Shown: one piece after another, positions 1 through 9,205 of the stretch | Numbering within the stretch: the stretch's first letter is position 1 | Layout of the letters: each line of letters opens with the position of its first letter | NCBI RefSeq assembly: GCF_003967355.1 | Contig: NZ_BIFH01000036.1 | Coordinates: 62,896 to 126,895 of the forward strand | Origin: Embleya hyalina | Lineage (GTDB): Bacteria; Actinomycetota; Actinomycetes; Streptomycetales; Streptomycetaceae | DNA length: 64,000 nucleotides | Reading direction: 5' to 3' | Program-made: the position numbers and the translations under genes | Notes under the pieces: generated by a model | What the model was told of the DNA's origin: nothing | Databases searched by the model: none | What the model saw: the letters and a program-made list of their open reading frames with translations, nothing else

Positions 1-1272
1 CTGACCGTGCAGAACTTCGTGTCGGCCGCCGTGGGCATGGCCGTGGCGATCGCCCTGGTGCGTGGATTCGTCCGGGTCCGCTCGGGTGAGATCGGCAACT
101 TCTGGGTCGACCTGATCCGCGGTTCGATCCGGATCCTGCTGCCCATCGCGATCATCGGCACGATCGTGCTCGTCGCGTCCGGCACGATCCAGAACCTCTC
201 CGACCCGCACACCGTGCAGACGTTGTCGGGCGGGACGCAGACCATCCCCGGTGGTCCGGTGGCCTCGCAGGAGGTGATCAAGGAGCTGGGCACCAACGGT
301 GGCGGCTTCTTCAACGCCAACTCGGCGCACCCGTTCGAGAACCCGAACGCGTTCACCAACCTGTTCGAGATCTTCCTGATCCTGGTCATCCCGTTCTCCA
401 TGCCGCGCGCCTTCGGCCGGCTCGTGGGCAACCTCAAGCAGGGCTACGCGATCCTCGCCGCGATGTTCGTGATCTGGTTCGCCGCGGTCTGCCTGATGTG
501 GTGGACCGAGGCGCACGGCAACGGCGCCGGACCGGAACTGGCCGGCGGCGCGATGGAGGGCAAGGAACAGCGGTTCGGCATCCCCGGCTCGTCGGTCTTC
601 GCGGTCTCCACCACGATGACCTCCACCGGCGCGGTCAACTCGTTCCACTCCTCGTTCACCGGCCTCGGCGGCGGCATCACGATGCTGGGCATGATGCTCG
701 GCGAGATCACGCCCGGCGGTGTCGGCTCGGGCCTGTACGGGATCCTGATCATGGCGATCCTGGCGGTCTTCGTGGCCGGTCTGATGGTCGGCCGCACGCC
801 CGAATACCTGGGCAAGAAGATCGGCGCCGGCGAGATGAAGCTGGTCGCGATGTACATCCTCGTGGTGCCGGCGACCATCCTGACCTTCACCGGCATCGCC
901 ATCGCGCTGCCCGGCGAACAGGCGGCGATCCTCAACTCCGATTCGCCACACGGCATCTCGGAGGTGCTGTACGCGTTCACCTCGGGGGCGAACAACAACG
1001 GCAGCGCGTTCGCCGGGCTCGGCGCGAACACCGAGTTCTACAACACGATGATCGGGTTGGCCATGCTGATCGGCCGCTTCGTACCGATCGCGCTGGTACT
1101 CGCCCTGGCCGGTCGACTCGCCGAACAAAAGAGCGTCCCCGACACCGCGGGCACCCTGCAGACGCACAAGCCCCTGTTCGTGGGCCAACTCGTCGGCGTG
1201 ATCCTGATCATCACCGGCCTCACCTTCTTCCCCGCCCTGGCTCTCGGGCCGCTTGCCGAGGGATTGGCATGA
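1..1272 (+). CDS. kdpA: KdpA, K+-binding subunit of KdpFABC (5' partial)
   Basis: This is the channel-like, K+-selective membrane subunit of the high-affinity potassium pump. The frame is open from base 1 and about 135 N-terminal residues lie outside the window, since 423 codons are visible against roughly 555 residues for the family. Visible selectivity-filter type segments include TNGGGFF (codons ~98-104), [10 protein letters not shown] (~205-214) and [11 protein letters not shown] (~327-337), all typical of KdpA, between long hydrophobic helices. The stop overlaps the kdpB start in an ATGA, so the two are translationally coupled. The operon promoter and any kdpF are upstream of the window. 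Identification is secure. Confidence 0.97.
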   Translation: MTVQNFVSAAVGMAVAIALVRGFVRVRSGEIGNFWVDLIRGSIRILLPIAIIGTIVLVASGTIQNLSDPHTVQTLSGGTQTIPGGPVASQEVIKELGTNGGGFFNANSAHPFENPNAFTNLFEIFLILVIPFSMPRAFGRLVGNLKQGYAILAAMFVIWFAAVCLMWWTEAHGNGAGPELAGGAMEGKEQRFGIPGSSVFAVSTTMTSTGAVNSFHSSFTGLGGGITMLGMMLGEITPGGVGSGLYGILIMAILAVFVAGLMVGRTPEYLGKKIGAGEMKLVAMYILVVPATILTFTGIAIALPGEQAAILNSDSPHGISEVLYAFTSGANNNGSAFAGLGANTEFYNTMIGLAMLIGRFVPIALVLALAGRLAEQKSVPDTAGTLQTHKPLFVGQLVGVILIITGLTFFPALALGPLAEGLA

Positions 1273-3383
1273 CAGACACCGCAATACGCCCCACCGACGA
1301 ACACGTCGACACCCCCACCGGCTCCGGCCGGGTCTCGGCCGGCCTGTTCGAACCCCGTCAACTGCTGAAGTCGCTGCCCGGCGCGCTGCGCAAGCTCGAC
1401 CCGCGGATCATGGTCCACACCCCGGTCATGTTCGTGGTCGAGATCGGCTCGGTGATCACCACCGTCATGGCGATCAAGGACCCGAGCACCTTCGCCTGGC
1501 TGGTCGCCGTCTGGCTGTGGCTGACCGTGGTGTTCGCCAACCTGGCCGAGGCCGTCGCCGAAGGGCGCGGCAAGGCGCAGGCGGACACGCTGCGCAAGGC
1601 CAAGACCGACACGGTCGCCCGGCGCCTGGTCGACGGCCGTGAGGAGCGGGTCGCGGCCACCGAATTGGCCATCGGCGACCTGGTGGTCTGCGAGGCCGGC
1701 GACGTCATCCCCGGTGACGGCGACGTCGTCGACGGTGTCGCGAGTGTGGACGAGTCGGCGATCACCGGCGAGTCCGCGCCGGTGATCCGCGAGTCGGGCG
1801 GTGACCGCTCGGCGGTCACCGGCGGCACGAAGGTGCTGTCGGACCGGATCGTCGTCAAGATCACCACCGAGCCCGGCAAGACCTTCATCGACCGGATGAT
1901 CGCCCTCGTCGAGGGCGCCGCCCGGCAGAAGACGCCGAACGAGATCGCGCTCGACATCCTGCTCGCGTCGCTGACGATCATCTTCCTGTTCGCGGTCGTC
2001 ACGCTGCAGCCGATGGCGATGTACGCGCACGCCGAGCAGTCGATGATCATCCTGGTCGCGCTGCTGGTCTGCCTGATCCCGACCACCATCGGGGCGCTGT
2101 TGTCGGCGATCGGCATCGCCGGCATGGACCGACTGGTGCAGCGCAACGTGCTGGCCATGTCGGGACGCGCGGTGGAGGCGGCGGGCGACGTGTCGACGCT
2201 GCTGCTCGACAAGACCGGCACGATCACGCTGGGCAACCGGCAGGCGTCGGAGTTCGTCCCCGTGGACGGGGTCGAGGAGGCGGAACTGGCCGACGCGGCA
2301 CAACTGTCCTCGCTCGCCGACGAGACGCCCGAGGGGCGCTCGATCGTGGTGCTGGCCAAGGAGCGGTACGGGCTGCGCGAGCGGCACCAGGGCGAACTCG
2401 CCCACGCCGAGTGGATCGCGTTCACCGCGCAGACCCGGATGTCGGGTGTGGACCTGAGCGACGAGCGCGGCGTGCGCATGGTCCGCAAGGGCGCCGCCTC
2501 CGCGATCAACGCCTGGGTGTCCGAACGCGGCGGCAACGTCCCCGCCCGATCCGGCGAACTGGTCGACGCCATCTCCGCCGCCGGCGGCACCCCGCTCCTG
2601 GTCGCGGTCGAGGACACCGAGGGCGCCCGGATCCTGGGCGTCATCCACCTCAAGGACGTGGTCAAGGAGGGCATGCGCGAGCGGTTCGACGAACTGCGCC
2701 GGATGGGCATCCGCACGGTGATGATCACCGGCGACAACCCGCTGACCGCCAAGGCGATCGCGGACGAGGCCGGCGTGGACGACTTCCTCGCCGAGGCCAC
2801 CCCCGAGGACAAGCTCGCGCTGATCAAGCGCGAGCAGGCCGGCGGCAAGCTGGTCGCGATGACCGGCGACGGCACCAACGACGCGCCGGCGCTGGCCCAA
2901 GCCGACGTCGGTGTGGCGATGAACACCGGTACGTCGGCGGCCAAAGAGGCCGGGAACATGGTCGACCTCGACTCGAACCCGACCAAGCTGATCGAGATCG
3001 TGGGGATCGGCAAGCAGTTGCTGATCACGCGCGGCGCGCTGACCACGTTCTCCATCGCCAACGACGTCGCGAAGTACTTCGCGATCATCCCGGCCATGTT
3101 CGCGAGCATCAAGGGCGCCGAGGCCCTGGGTCCGCTGGACAAGCTCAACATCATGCAGCTCGCCACCCCCGAGTCGGCGATCATCTCGGCGGTCGTCTTC
3201 AACGCCCTGATCATCGTCGCCCTGATCCCGCTGGCCCTGCGCGGTGTGCGCTACCGGCCGATGTCGGCCGACAAGTTGCTCGCCCGCAACCTGCGGATCT
3301 ACGGCCTCGGCGGACTGATCGCCCCGTTCGTCGGGATCAAGATCATCGACCTGCTCGTCTCGCTCATCCCCGGAATCGGTTGA
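1269..3383 (+). CDS. kdpB: KdpB, P-type ATPase subunit of the K+ pump
   Basis: KdpB is the ATP-hydrolysing P-type ATPase subunit that energises KdpA. At 704 residues it is close to the family length (about 680-700). The actuator motif TGES is at about residue 164, the phosphorylated aspartate is Asp314 in DKTGTI, and the hinge motif [11 protein letters not shown] is at about residues 536-546. Hydrophobic helices flank both cytoplasmic parts. The ATG at 1269 overlaps the kdpA stop (ATGA); longer in-frame extension upstream lies inside kdpA and is not coding. It is followed 5 bp later by kdpC. Acts in the cytoplasmic membrane. Confidence 0.98.
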   Translation: MTDTAIRPTDEHVDTPTGSGRVSAGLFEPRQLLKSLPGALRKLDPRIMVHTPVMFVVEIGSVITTVMAIKDPSTFAWLVAVWLWLTVVFANLAEAVAEGRGKAQADTLRKAKTDTVARRLVDGREERVAATELAIGDLVVCEAGDVIPGDGDVVDGVASVDESAITGESAPVIRESGGDRSAVTGGTKVLSDRIVVKITTEPGKTFIDRMIALVEGAARQKTPNEIALDILLASLTIIFLFAVVTLQPMAMYAHAEQSMIILVALLVCLIPTTIGALLSAIGIAGMDRLVQRNVLAMSGRAVEAAGDVSTLLLDKTGTITLGNRQASEFVPVDGVEEAELADAAQLSSLADETPEGRSIVVLAKERYGLRERHQGELAHAEWIAFTAQTRMSGVDLSDERGVRMVRKGAASAINAWVSERGGNVPARSGELVDAISAAGGTPLLVAVEDTEGARILGVIHLKDVVKEGMRERFDELRRMGIRTVMITGDNPLTAKAIADEAGVDDFLAEATPEDKLALIKREQAGGKLVAMTGDGTNDAPALAQADVGVAMNTGTSAAKEAGNMVDLDSNPTKLIEIVGIGKQLLITRGALTTFSIANDVAKYFAIIPAMFASIKGAEALGPLDKLNIMQLATPESAIISAVVFNALIIVALIPLALRGVRYRPMSADKLLARNLRIYGLGGLIAPFVGIKIIDLLVSLIPGIG

Positions 3384-3388
3384 TTCAG

Positions 3389-4123
3389 ATGGCCACCAAC
3401 TTCAGTACCCGCGTCCGCGTCCTGGGCGCGGCCCTGCGCGCCTTCCTCGTGCTCACCGTGCTCCTGGGCATCCTGTATCCGCTGTCGATGACCGGGATCG
3501 CCCAGGCGCTGTTCAAGGACAACGCCGACGGGTCGATGGTCGCGGTCGGCGGCCGGAACGTCGGCTCCAGCCTGATCGGCCAGTCCTTCGACCTCGTCGA
3601 CGCCCAGGGCAACCCGCGCAAGTTCGACGCGGACGGCCGCGAGGTGCTGGCGACCGCGGACGGCGCCGGATACACCTACCTCCAGGGCGGCGGCGCGCTG
3701 ACCGCCGAGCAGGCGGCGGGCGTCGGCACGCTGCCCGACCCGAAGTGGTTCCAGCCGCGTCCGTCGGCCGCCAACTACGACGGCCTCGGCTCGGGCGCGT
3801 CCAACTACGGCCCCGAGAACCCGACCTTCGTCAAGCTCGTCGCCGACCGCAAGGCACAGGTCGCCAAGTTCAACGGCGTCGGCGAGGACCGGGTCCCCGT
3901 GGACGCGGTCACCGCGAGCGGATCCGGCCTGGACCCGCACATCTCCAGGGCGTACGCGCTGATCCAGGTCGAGCGGGTGGCCAAGGAGCGCGGCGGCCTG
4001 GACGTGGCCGAGGTGCGCGCGTTGGTCGACAAGCACGAGGACGGTCGTAACATCGGCTTCCTCGGCCAGGAGCGGGTGAACGTGCTGGAGCTCAACATCG
4101 CCCTCGCCAAGCTCGCCCGCTGA
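3389..4123 (+). CDS. kdpC: KdpC, accessory subunit of the K+ pump
   Basis: KdpC is the single-TM chaperone-like subunit that stabilises KdpFABC and increases ATP affinity. One N-terminal hydrophobic helix (about residues 12-35, FLVLTVLLGILYPLSMTGIAQ region) is followed by the conserved IGQSF, WFQPRPSA and the C-terminal part with LDPHIS and VNVLELN. The length of 244 residues is longer than the E. coli protein (190); the extra residues form a hydrophilic insertion between IGQSF and WFQPRPS, as is common in actinomycetes. The ATG lies 5 bp after the kdpB stop; another in-frame start inside kdpB would not be expected. Confidence 0.96.
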   Translation: MATNFSTRVRVLGAALRAFLVLTVLLGILYPLSMTGIAQALFKDNADGSMVAVGGRNVGSSLIGQSFDLVDAQGNPRKFDADGREVLATADGAGYTYLQGGGALTAEQAAGVGTLPDPKWFQPRPSAANYDGLGSGASNYGPENPTFVKLVADRKAQVAKFNGVGEDRVPVDAVTASGSGLDPHISRAYALIQVERVAKERGGLDVAEVRALVDKHEDGRNIGFLGQERVNVLELNIALAKLAR

Positions 4124-4136
4124 CGAGGCGGACACG

Positions 4137-6764
4137 ATGTTCGCGGGTCGGAGCGTGCCGGTGTCGGCACCCTCCGACCCGAGACAGAGAATGGGTGTCA
4201 TGGCACGCGGCAAGCTCCGGATCTATCTCGGTGCGGCGCCCGGCGTCGGCAAGACCTACGCGATGTTGGGCGAGGGACAGCGTCGGCGCAGGCGCGGCAG
4301 CGACGTCGTGGTCGGTTTCGTGGAATGCCACGGCCGACCCACCACGGAGGAGGCCCTTCGGGGTCTGGAGGTGGTCCCCCGACGGGACATGGTCCACCGA
4401 GGCGGCTCGTTCACCGAGATGGACGTGGACGCGGTGATCACCCGGCGGCCGAGAATCGCCCTCGTCGACGAACTCGCGCACACCAACGTGCCCGGTTCGC
4501 GCAACGAGAAGCGCTGGCAGGACATCGAGGAACTCCTCGACGCGGGGATCGACGTGATCTCCACGGTCAACGTGCAGCACCTCGAATCGCTCAACGACGT
4601 GGTCGAGTCGATCACGGGCGTGCCCCAGCGCGAGACCGTGCCCGACGAGGTGGTCCGCCGGGCCGACCAGATCGAACTGGTCGACATGGCGCCGGAGGCG
4701 CTGCGCCGGCGGATGGCACACGGAAACGTGTACGCGCCGGAGAAGGTCGACGCGGCGCTGTCCAACTACTTCCGGGTCGGCAACCTGACCGCGCTGCGCG
4801 AGTTGGCGCTGCTGTGGACCGCGGACCGGGTGGACGAATACCTCCAGCAGTACCGCAGCGAACACCAGATCGACGCGACCTGGCCGGCGCGCGAGCGCAT
4901 CGTGGTCGGCCTGACCGGCGGCCCCGAGGGCGAGACGCTGCTGCGACGGGCCGCGCGGATCGCCACCCGCGGCTCCGGCGGCGAACTGCTCGCGGTCTAC
5001 GTCTCGCGCAGCGACGGCCTCACCGGCGCCTCCCCGGAGGCGCTGGCCCGGCAGCGCGCGCTGGTCGAGTCGCTCGGCGGCACGTTCCACTCGGTCGTCG
5101 GCGAGAACGTGCCCACCGCGCTGCTGTCCTTCGCGCGCGGCGTCAACGCCACGCAGATCGTGCTCGGCAGCAGCCGGCGCAAGCCCTGGCAGTACCTGTT
5201 CGGCCCGGGCGTGGGCGCCACCGTCGCCGCGCAGTCCGGCGACATCGATACGCACATCGTCACCCACGAACACGCGGGTGTGGGGCGGGTGCTGCGGCCG
5301 CTGCGCTCACCCCTGGGGCGCGGCAGGCGGCTCGCGTCCTGGGCGGTGACGGTGATCGGGCCGGTCGCGGTCACCTTCGTCCTCGACGCGACGCGCGGCA
5401 GCCACGGGTTGTCCACCGAGATGTTGCTGTTCCTGACGGTCACCGTCGCGGTCGCCCTCATCGGCGGTCTGTGGGCCTCGATCCTGACCGCCGTGGTGTC
5501 CTCGGTCCTGCTCAACTACTACTTCACGCCGCCGCTGCACAACCTGACCATCGCCGACCCGGAGAACATGCTCGCGCTCGGTATCTTCGTGCTGGTCGCG
5601 CTGTCGGTGGCCTCGGTGGTGGACCTGGCGGCCAGGCGCACCCACCAGGCGGCGCGCAGCCAGGCCGAGGCGCAGACCCTGAGCTTTTTGGCGGGCAGCG
5701 TGCTGCGCGGCGAGCAGGCGCTGCCGGCGCTGCTCGACCGGGTGCGCGAGACGTTCGGGATGGAGTCGGTCGCGCTGCTCCAGCGCGAGGAACACCACAG
5801 CCCGTGGTCGTGCGTCGGCAGCGTGGGGCCGCATCCCGCGATCAGGCCCGACGACGCCGACGTGGACGTTCCGGTGTCCGACTCGCTCGCGCTCACGCTG
5901 TCCGGCCGGGTGCTGCCGGCCGAGGACCGGCGGGTGCTCGGGGCGTTCGCGGCGCAGGCCGCGGTGGTCCTGGAGCGCCGGCAACTGGTCGCGGAGGCGG
6001 CGCAGGCGCGGCAGCTCAAGGAGGGCAACCGGATCCGTACCGCGCTGCTCGCCGCGGTCTCGCACGACCTGCGCACCCCGCTGGCCACGATCAAGGCGAG
6101 CGTGTCCAGCCTGCGGGCCGAGGACGTGAGCTGGTCGGAGGAGGACGAGGCGGAGCTGTTGGCGGCGATCGAGTTCGGCGCCGATCGGCTGGACACGCTG
6201 ATCGGCAATCTGCTCGACATGAGCCGGTTGCAGACCGGGACGGTCATCCCGCTGATGGGCGACATCGGTCTGGACGAGGTGGTGCCGGGCGCGCTGGCCG
6301 GGGTGGCCGAGGAGCGGGTGGCGCTGGACATCCCCGAGACGCTGCCCGCGGTGTGCGCGGACGCGGGGCTGCTGGAACGGGTACTGGCCAACGTGATCGA
6401 GAACGCGGTCAAGCACAACCCGCCGGGCCGCCGGGTGCACGTGTCGGCCGGCGCGCTCAAGGACCGGGTCGAACTGCGCGTGGCCGACCGCGGTCCCGGG
6501 GTGCCGGACGAGTCGAAGGGGCGGATCTTCGAACCGTTCCAGCGCCTGGGCGACGCGCCGAAGGGCAACGGGGTGGGACTCGGGCTCGCGGTCGCCCGCG
6601 GCTTCGCGGAGGCCATGGACGGCACGCTGACCGCGGAGGACACCCCCGGTGGCGGATTGACGATGGTGCTGGCGCTGCGCACGGCCGGATCGCCGGCCGG
6701 CGGCGCGGTCGCGGGATCCACCCCCGCGGTCGAGGAACGAACCACTTGGGAGGAACAACGATGA
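4137..6764 (+). CDS. kdpD: KdpD, K+/turgor sensor histidine kinase
   Basis: Membrane sensor kinase that controls kdp expression through KdpE. The N-terminal KdpD domain carries a Walker A-like GAAPGVGKT (about residues 32-40 from this start), then a USP-like domain (about 255-375), a block of four TM helices (about 400-500), a GAF-like segment, the H-box with His643 in SHDLRTP, and a C-terminal ATPase with N-box (VIENAVKHN), DRGPG and GVGLGLA. ATG 4137 has GAGG 8 bp upstream; ATGs at 4191 and 4200 are plausible alternatives, the latter giving the usual MARGKLRIYLG beginning. The stop overlaps kdpE (ATGA). It lies 13 bp after kdpC, so one operon kdpABCDE is likely. Confidence 0.96.
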   Translation: MFAGRSVPVSAPSDPRQRMGVMARGKLRIYLGAAPGVGKTYAMLGEGQRRRRRGSDVVVGFVECHGRPTTEEALRGLEVVPRRDMVHRGGSFTEMDVDAVITRRPRIALVDELAHTNVPGSRNEKRWQDIEELLDAGIDVISTVNVQHLESLNDVVESITGVPQRETVPDEVVRRADQIELVDMAPEALRRRMAHGNVYAPEKVDAALSNYFRVGNLTALRELALLWTADRVDEYLQQYRSEHQIDATWPARERIVVGLTGGPEGETLLRRAARIATRGSGGELLAVYVSRSDGLTGASPEALARQRALVESLGGTFHSVVGENVPTALLSFARGVNATQIVLGSSRRKPWQYLFGPGVGATVAAQSGDIDTHIVTHEHAGVGRVLRPLRSPLGRGRRLASWAVTVIGPVAVTFVLDATRGSHGLSTEMLLFLTVTVAVALIGGLWASILTAVVSSVLLNYYFTPPLHNLTIADPENMLALGIFVLVALSVASVVDLAARRTHQAARSQAEAQTLSFLAGSVLRGEQALPALLDRVRETFGMESVALLQREEHHSPWSCVGSVGPHPAIRPDDADVDVPVSDSLALTLSGRVLPAEDRRVLGAFAAQAAVVLERRQLVAEAAQARQLKEGNRIRTALLAAVSHDLRTPLATIKASVSSLRAEDVSWSEEDEAELLAAIEFGADRLDTLIGNLLDMSRLQTGTVIPLMGDIGLDEVVPGALAGVAEERVALDIPETLPAVCADAGLLERVLANVIENAVKHNPPGRRVHVSAGALKDRVELRVADRGPGVPDESKGRIFEPFQRLGDAPKGNGVGLGLAVARGFAEAMDGTLTAEDTPGGGLTMVLALRTAGSPAGGAVAGSTPAVEERTTWEEQR

Positions 6765-7435
6765 CACGGGTCCTGGTCGTCGACGACGAGCCACAGATCG
6801 TGCGGGCCCTGGCCATCAACCTCAAGGCCCGCGGCTACGACGTGGACACCGCGGGGGACGGTACGGCGGCGCTGACCGCCGCCGCGGACCGGCATCCGGA
6901 CGTGGTGCTGCTGGACCTGGGGCTGCCGGACATCGACGGGGTCGAGGTGATCAAGGGTCTGCGCGGGTGGACCAGGATCCCGATCATCGTGCTGTCCGCG
7001 CGGCACGCCTCGGCCGAGAAGGTCGCGGCCCTGGACGCGGGTGCGGACGACTATGTGACGAAGCCGTTCGGGATGGACGAGTTGCTGGCCCGGCTGCGGG
7101 CGGCGGTGCGGCGCGCGGTGCCGGAGGAGGAGGCGCCGGTCGTGGTCACCGACTCGTTCACGGTGGACCTCGCGGCCAAGCGGGTCTCGCGCGACGGCGC
7201 GGACGTGCGACTGACGCCGACCGAGTGGCATCTGCTGGAGGTGCTGGTGCGGCACGCGGGCCGGCTGGTCAGTCAGCGGGCACTGCTGCAGGAGGTGTGG
7301 GGGCCGCAGTACGGGACCGAGACGAACTACCTGCGGGTCTACATGGCGCAGCTGCGACGCAAGCTGGAGCACGACCCGTCGCACCCCAGGCATCTGCTGA
7401 CCGAGCCCGGGATGGGGTATCGCTTCGAGGGCTAG
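6761..7435 (+). CDS. kdpE: KdpE, OmpR-family response regulator
   Basis: Transcriptional activator of kdpFABC, 224 residues. The receiver domain (1-120) shows the acidic pair Asp8-Asp9, phospho-acceptor Asp52 in LLDLGLPD, and Lys101 in VTKPFG. The C-terminal winged helix (about 135-224) has LTPTEWHLLEVL and the recognition helix region TNYLRVYMAQLRRKLE, followed by GMGYRFEG. A strong ribosome site (GGGAGGAAC) precedes the ATG, which overlaps the kdpD stop. Partner of the upstream kinase; binding sites would be upstream of kdpF/A outside the window. Confidence 0.97.
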   Translation: MTRVLVVDDEPQIVRALAINLKARGYDVDTAGDGTAALTAAADRHPDVVLLDLGLPDIDGVEVIKGLRGWTRIPIIVLSARHASAEKVAALDAGADDYVTKPFGMDELLARLRAAVRRAVPEEEAPVVVTDSFTVDLAAKRVSRDGADVRLTPTEWHLLEVLVRHAGRLVSQRALLQEVWGPQYGTETNYLRVYMAQLRRKLEHDPSHPRHLLTEPGMGYRFEG

Positions 7436-7578
7436 GGCGTCGCCGGCGCGGTGTGGTTCGTGGGCCGCGGGTGTGGGTGCGACGCGGCGGCGGGTTCGGG
7501 GCCGGTGGTGTCGGTCGTGGGGTGGGGGCCGATGGTGGGTGGGAGGTTTCGGACCTCGGAGGGCCGTGGGATAGGCGG

Positions 7579-7584
7579 TACCCT
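7579..7584 (+). promoter_or_regulatory. -10 hexamer TACCCT of a leaderless promoter
   Basis: TACCCT ends exactly 7 bp before the ATG at 7592, the geometry of leaderless transcription in actinomycetes, and there is no Shine-Dalgarno sequence before that ATG. No clear -35 hexamer is seen. It separates the gene from kdpE, 156 bp upstream. Confidence 0.5.
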
Positions 7585-7591
7585 TGCCGGC

Positions 7592-7993
7592 ATGAGTGGT
7601 AGCGCAGCCGGCGTGGAGCGTAGATCCGGGCGATTGCGGCGGATGTTGGATCGATGGACGTCGACCCATGAGGAACTGCACGCCGAGGAGCTGCTGCACG
7701 ACACCCAGCGGCTGGGCTGTACGAAGATCGTGGACGTGGTCGAGCGGGATCTGATCACGGTCGGCGGCACGTTGCGCACGGTGACCTTCCGGCCGCGGGC
7801 GGGCGTACCCGCGCTCGAGGCGGAGATCTACGACGGATCGGGCGCCTTGTCGGTGGTCTGGTTGGGTCGCCGGCGAATAGCCGGGATCGAGCCGGGGCGG
7901 CAGTTGGTCGCCCACGGTCGGGTCAGCACCACTCAGGGGCGACCCGTTCTGTTCAACCCCAGGTATGAACTGCGCCCCGTCGGCCGAGAGTGA
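7592..7993 (+). CDS. OB-fold nucleic-acid-binding protein
   Basis: A 133-residue soluble protein ending in an OB-fold of the type annotated as tRNA-anticodon/RecG-like wedge domain: strands DLITVGGTLRTVTFRP, LEAEIYDGSGALSVVWLG and GRQLVAHGRVSTTQGRPVLFNPRYEL (about residues 48-129). The basic N-terminus includes MLDRWTSTHEELHAEELL. The counterpart in Mycobacterium tuberculosis (Rv2694c region) also sits beside a DUF3159 membrane protein and the CeoBC potassium regulators. The ATG at 7592 was chosen because TACCCT lies 7 bp upstream; the upstream extension is low-complexity GTG-rich DNA. Precise role is unknown. Confidence 0.85.
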   Translation: MSGSAAGVERRSGRLRRMLDRWTSTHEELHAEELLHDTQRLGCTKIVDVVERDLITVGGTLRTVTFRPRAGVPALEAEIYDGSGALSVVWLGRRRIAGIEPGRQLVAHGRVSTTQGRPVLFNPRYELRPVGRE

Positions 7994-7997
7994 ACGA

Positions 7998-8777
7998 GTG
8001 ACCGCCTCCATGGATAAACCCGCTTCCGGCGTGCCCGGCGACCGCCCGGCCCCCACCGACAGCGCGGCCTCGATGATCGCCGCCTTCGGCGGTGTGCGAG
8101 GCATGATCGACATGACCGTGCCGGGGCTGGTCTTCGTGATCGCCTACACGATCAGTCGGTCCACCTGGACGGCGGCGATGACCGCCGGAGGTGTCGCGCT
8201 GGTGTTCGCGGTGGTGCGGATCGTCCGCCGCGAGACCCTGCAACACGCGCTCGGCGGCTTCCTGGGCGTCGCGCTGGCCGGCTGGATCGCGGTGAAGTCC
8301 GGCAAGGCGGAGAACTTCTACGCGTTCGGGATGTTGTTGTCGGGCGGCTACGCGCTCGCCTACCTGATCTCGATCCTGGTCCGCTGGCCGATCATCGGCG
8401 TCCTGCTCGGCCCGATGCTGGGCGAGAACTTCACCTGGCGGCGGATCCCGGCCCGCTACGCGGCGTACCGCAAGGCCACCTGGGTCTGGTTCGTCATGTT
8501 CGTGCTGCGCATCGTGATCCAGATCCCGATCTACTGGACGGGCAATGTCACGGCTCTGGGCATCGCGAAGGTCGCGCTGGGCGTGCCGCCGTTCCTGGTG
8601 GCCTGCTACATCACCTGGCTGATCATGTCCAAGGCTCCGCCGCCGGTGAAGGTCGCCGACGAGGAGGACGAGGACGAGGGTGCGAAGGGGGAGCGTGCCG
8701 CCGGCGTGGAGTCGAGCGGCGCGGCTCCGGTGGTCGAGCAGCGCGACGAGCGGCGGGAAGACCGCGTCGCGGACTGA
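7998..8777 (+). CDS. DUF3159 family integral membrane protein
   Basis: A 259-residue polytopic membrane protein with about six hydrophobic helices between residues 30 and 215, including VPGLVFVIAYTI, AAMTAGGVALVFAVV, LGGFLGVALAGWIAV and PPFLVACYITWLIM, plus a conserved cytoplasmic piece FTWRRIPARYAAYRKATW. The C-terminal tail is acidic (EEDEDEG). It corresponds to Rv2693c-type proteins next to the TrkA-like genes in mycobacteria. GTG 7998 begins 4 bp after the OB-fold gene's stop; ATG 8010 is an alternative and an ATG at 7965 would overlap the upstream gene. The pair is probably co-transcribed. Biochemical function is not established. Confidence 0.85.
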   Translation: MTASMDKPASGVPGDRPAPTDSAASMIAAFGGVRGMIDMTVPGLVFVIAYTISRSTWTAAMTAGGVALVFAVVRIVRRETLQHALGGFLGVALAGWIAVKSGKAENFYAFGMLLSGGYALAYLISILVRWPIIGVLLGPMLGENFTWRRIPARYAAYRKATWVWFVMFVLRIVIQIPIYWTGNVTALGIAKVALGVPPFLVACYITWLIMSKAPPPVKVADEEDEDEGAKGERAAGVESSGAAPVVEQRDERREDRVAD

Positions 8778-9205
8778 GGGAGCGGGGCGGGGCGGGTTCG
8801 AGTCCGGCCTTCGTTCGGGCTCGCGTGTTCGGCTCGCTCCGCCATTTCGGCTTGTGTTTCGGGCCTGTGTTTTCCGGCCTGTGTTTCAGGCTTGTGTTTT
8901 TACGGCCTGTGTTCCCGGACCGTGTTCCCGGCTGGTGTTCCCGGCTTGTGGTCCGACGGGCGTTGCGCCGTGCGTTCCCATTTCCGTTCCGGCTTCGGTT
9001 CCGGCTTCCGTTGTCCGGGCGATTGCGAGGGGCGATTATCGGACGATTGCCGAACCGGTTGTCGGAGTGATCATCCCTGCCGAGAATCCCGGTCGATTCC
9101 GGAGAATTTGGACCAGCTGTAGTCGAATCAGTCATTACCGCATGATCCCGTAACTGTGCGATTAGCGTCCCGTTAGACCTCCAGTGGACGAAGGAGGCGG
9201 GGACG
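8778..9205. other. 428-bp gap with T-rich degenerate repeats
   Basis: No credible gene. The first part holds the tandem repeat block described separately. The right half (about 9000-9180) is more AT-rich and contains GATTATCGGACGATTG and CATTACCGCATGATCCCG; it probably carries the promoter of the regulator at 9206. Downstream of the DUF3159 gene no strong hairpin terminator is evident. Confidence 0.5.
8849..8954. repeat. Degenerate tandem repeat, unit about GGCYTGTGTTCCC
   Basis: Eight consecutive units of 12-15 bp follow the pattern GGC(C/T)TGTGTT(T/C)(C)C, for example GGCTTGTGTTTC, GGGCCTGTGTTTTCC, GGCCTGTGTTCCC and GGCTGGTGTTCCC. The units vary in length and base so it is not a CRISPR array. 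Short ORFs cross the block in several frames but none looks real. T-rich runs on this strand are unusual for this genome. Confidence 0.7.

Noticed and set aside
1038-2900. Long minus-strand ORF opposite kdpA/kdpB
   Set aside because: Product is Arg/Gly/His/Asp-rich without motifs; it is a shadow of the high-GC kdp genes, and similar shadows occur opposite most genes here.
5519-8113. 864-codon minus-strand ORF opposite kdpD/kdpE
   Set aside because: Spans four real plus-strand genes with clear motifs and has low-complexity composition; no ribosome site or homology features.
8849-8954. Possible CRISPR array
   Set aside because: Units are 12-15 bp, contiguous and degenerate with no spacers of constant length, and no cas gene is present.
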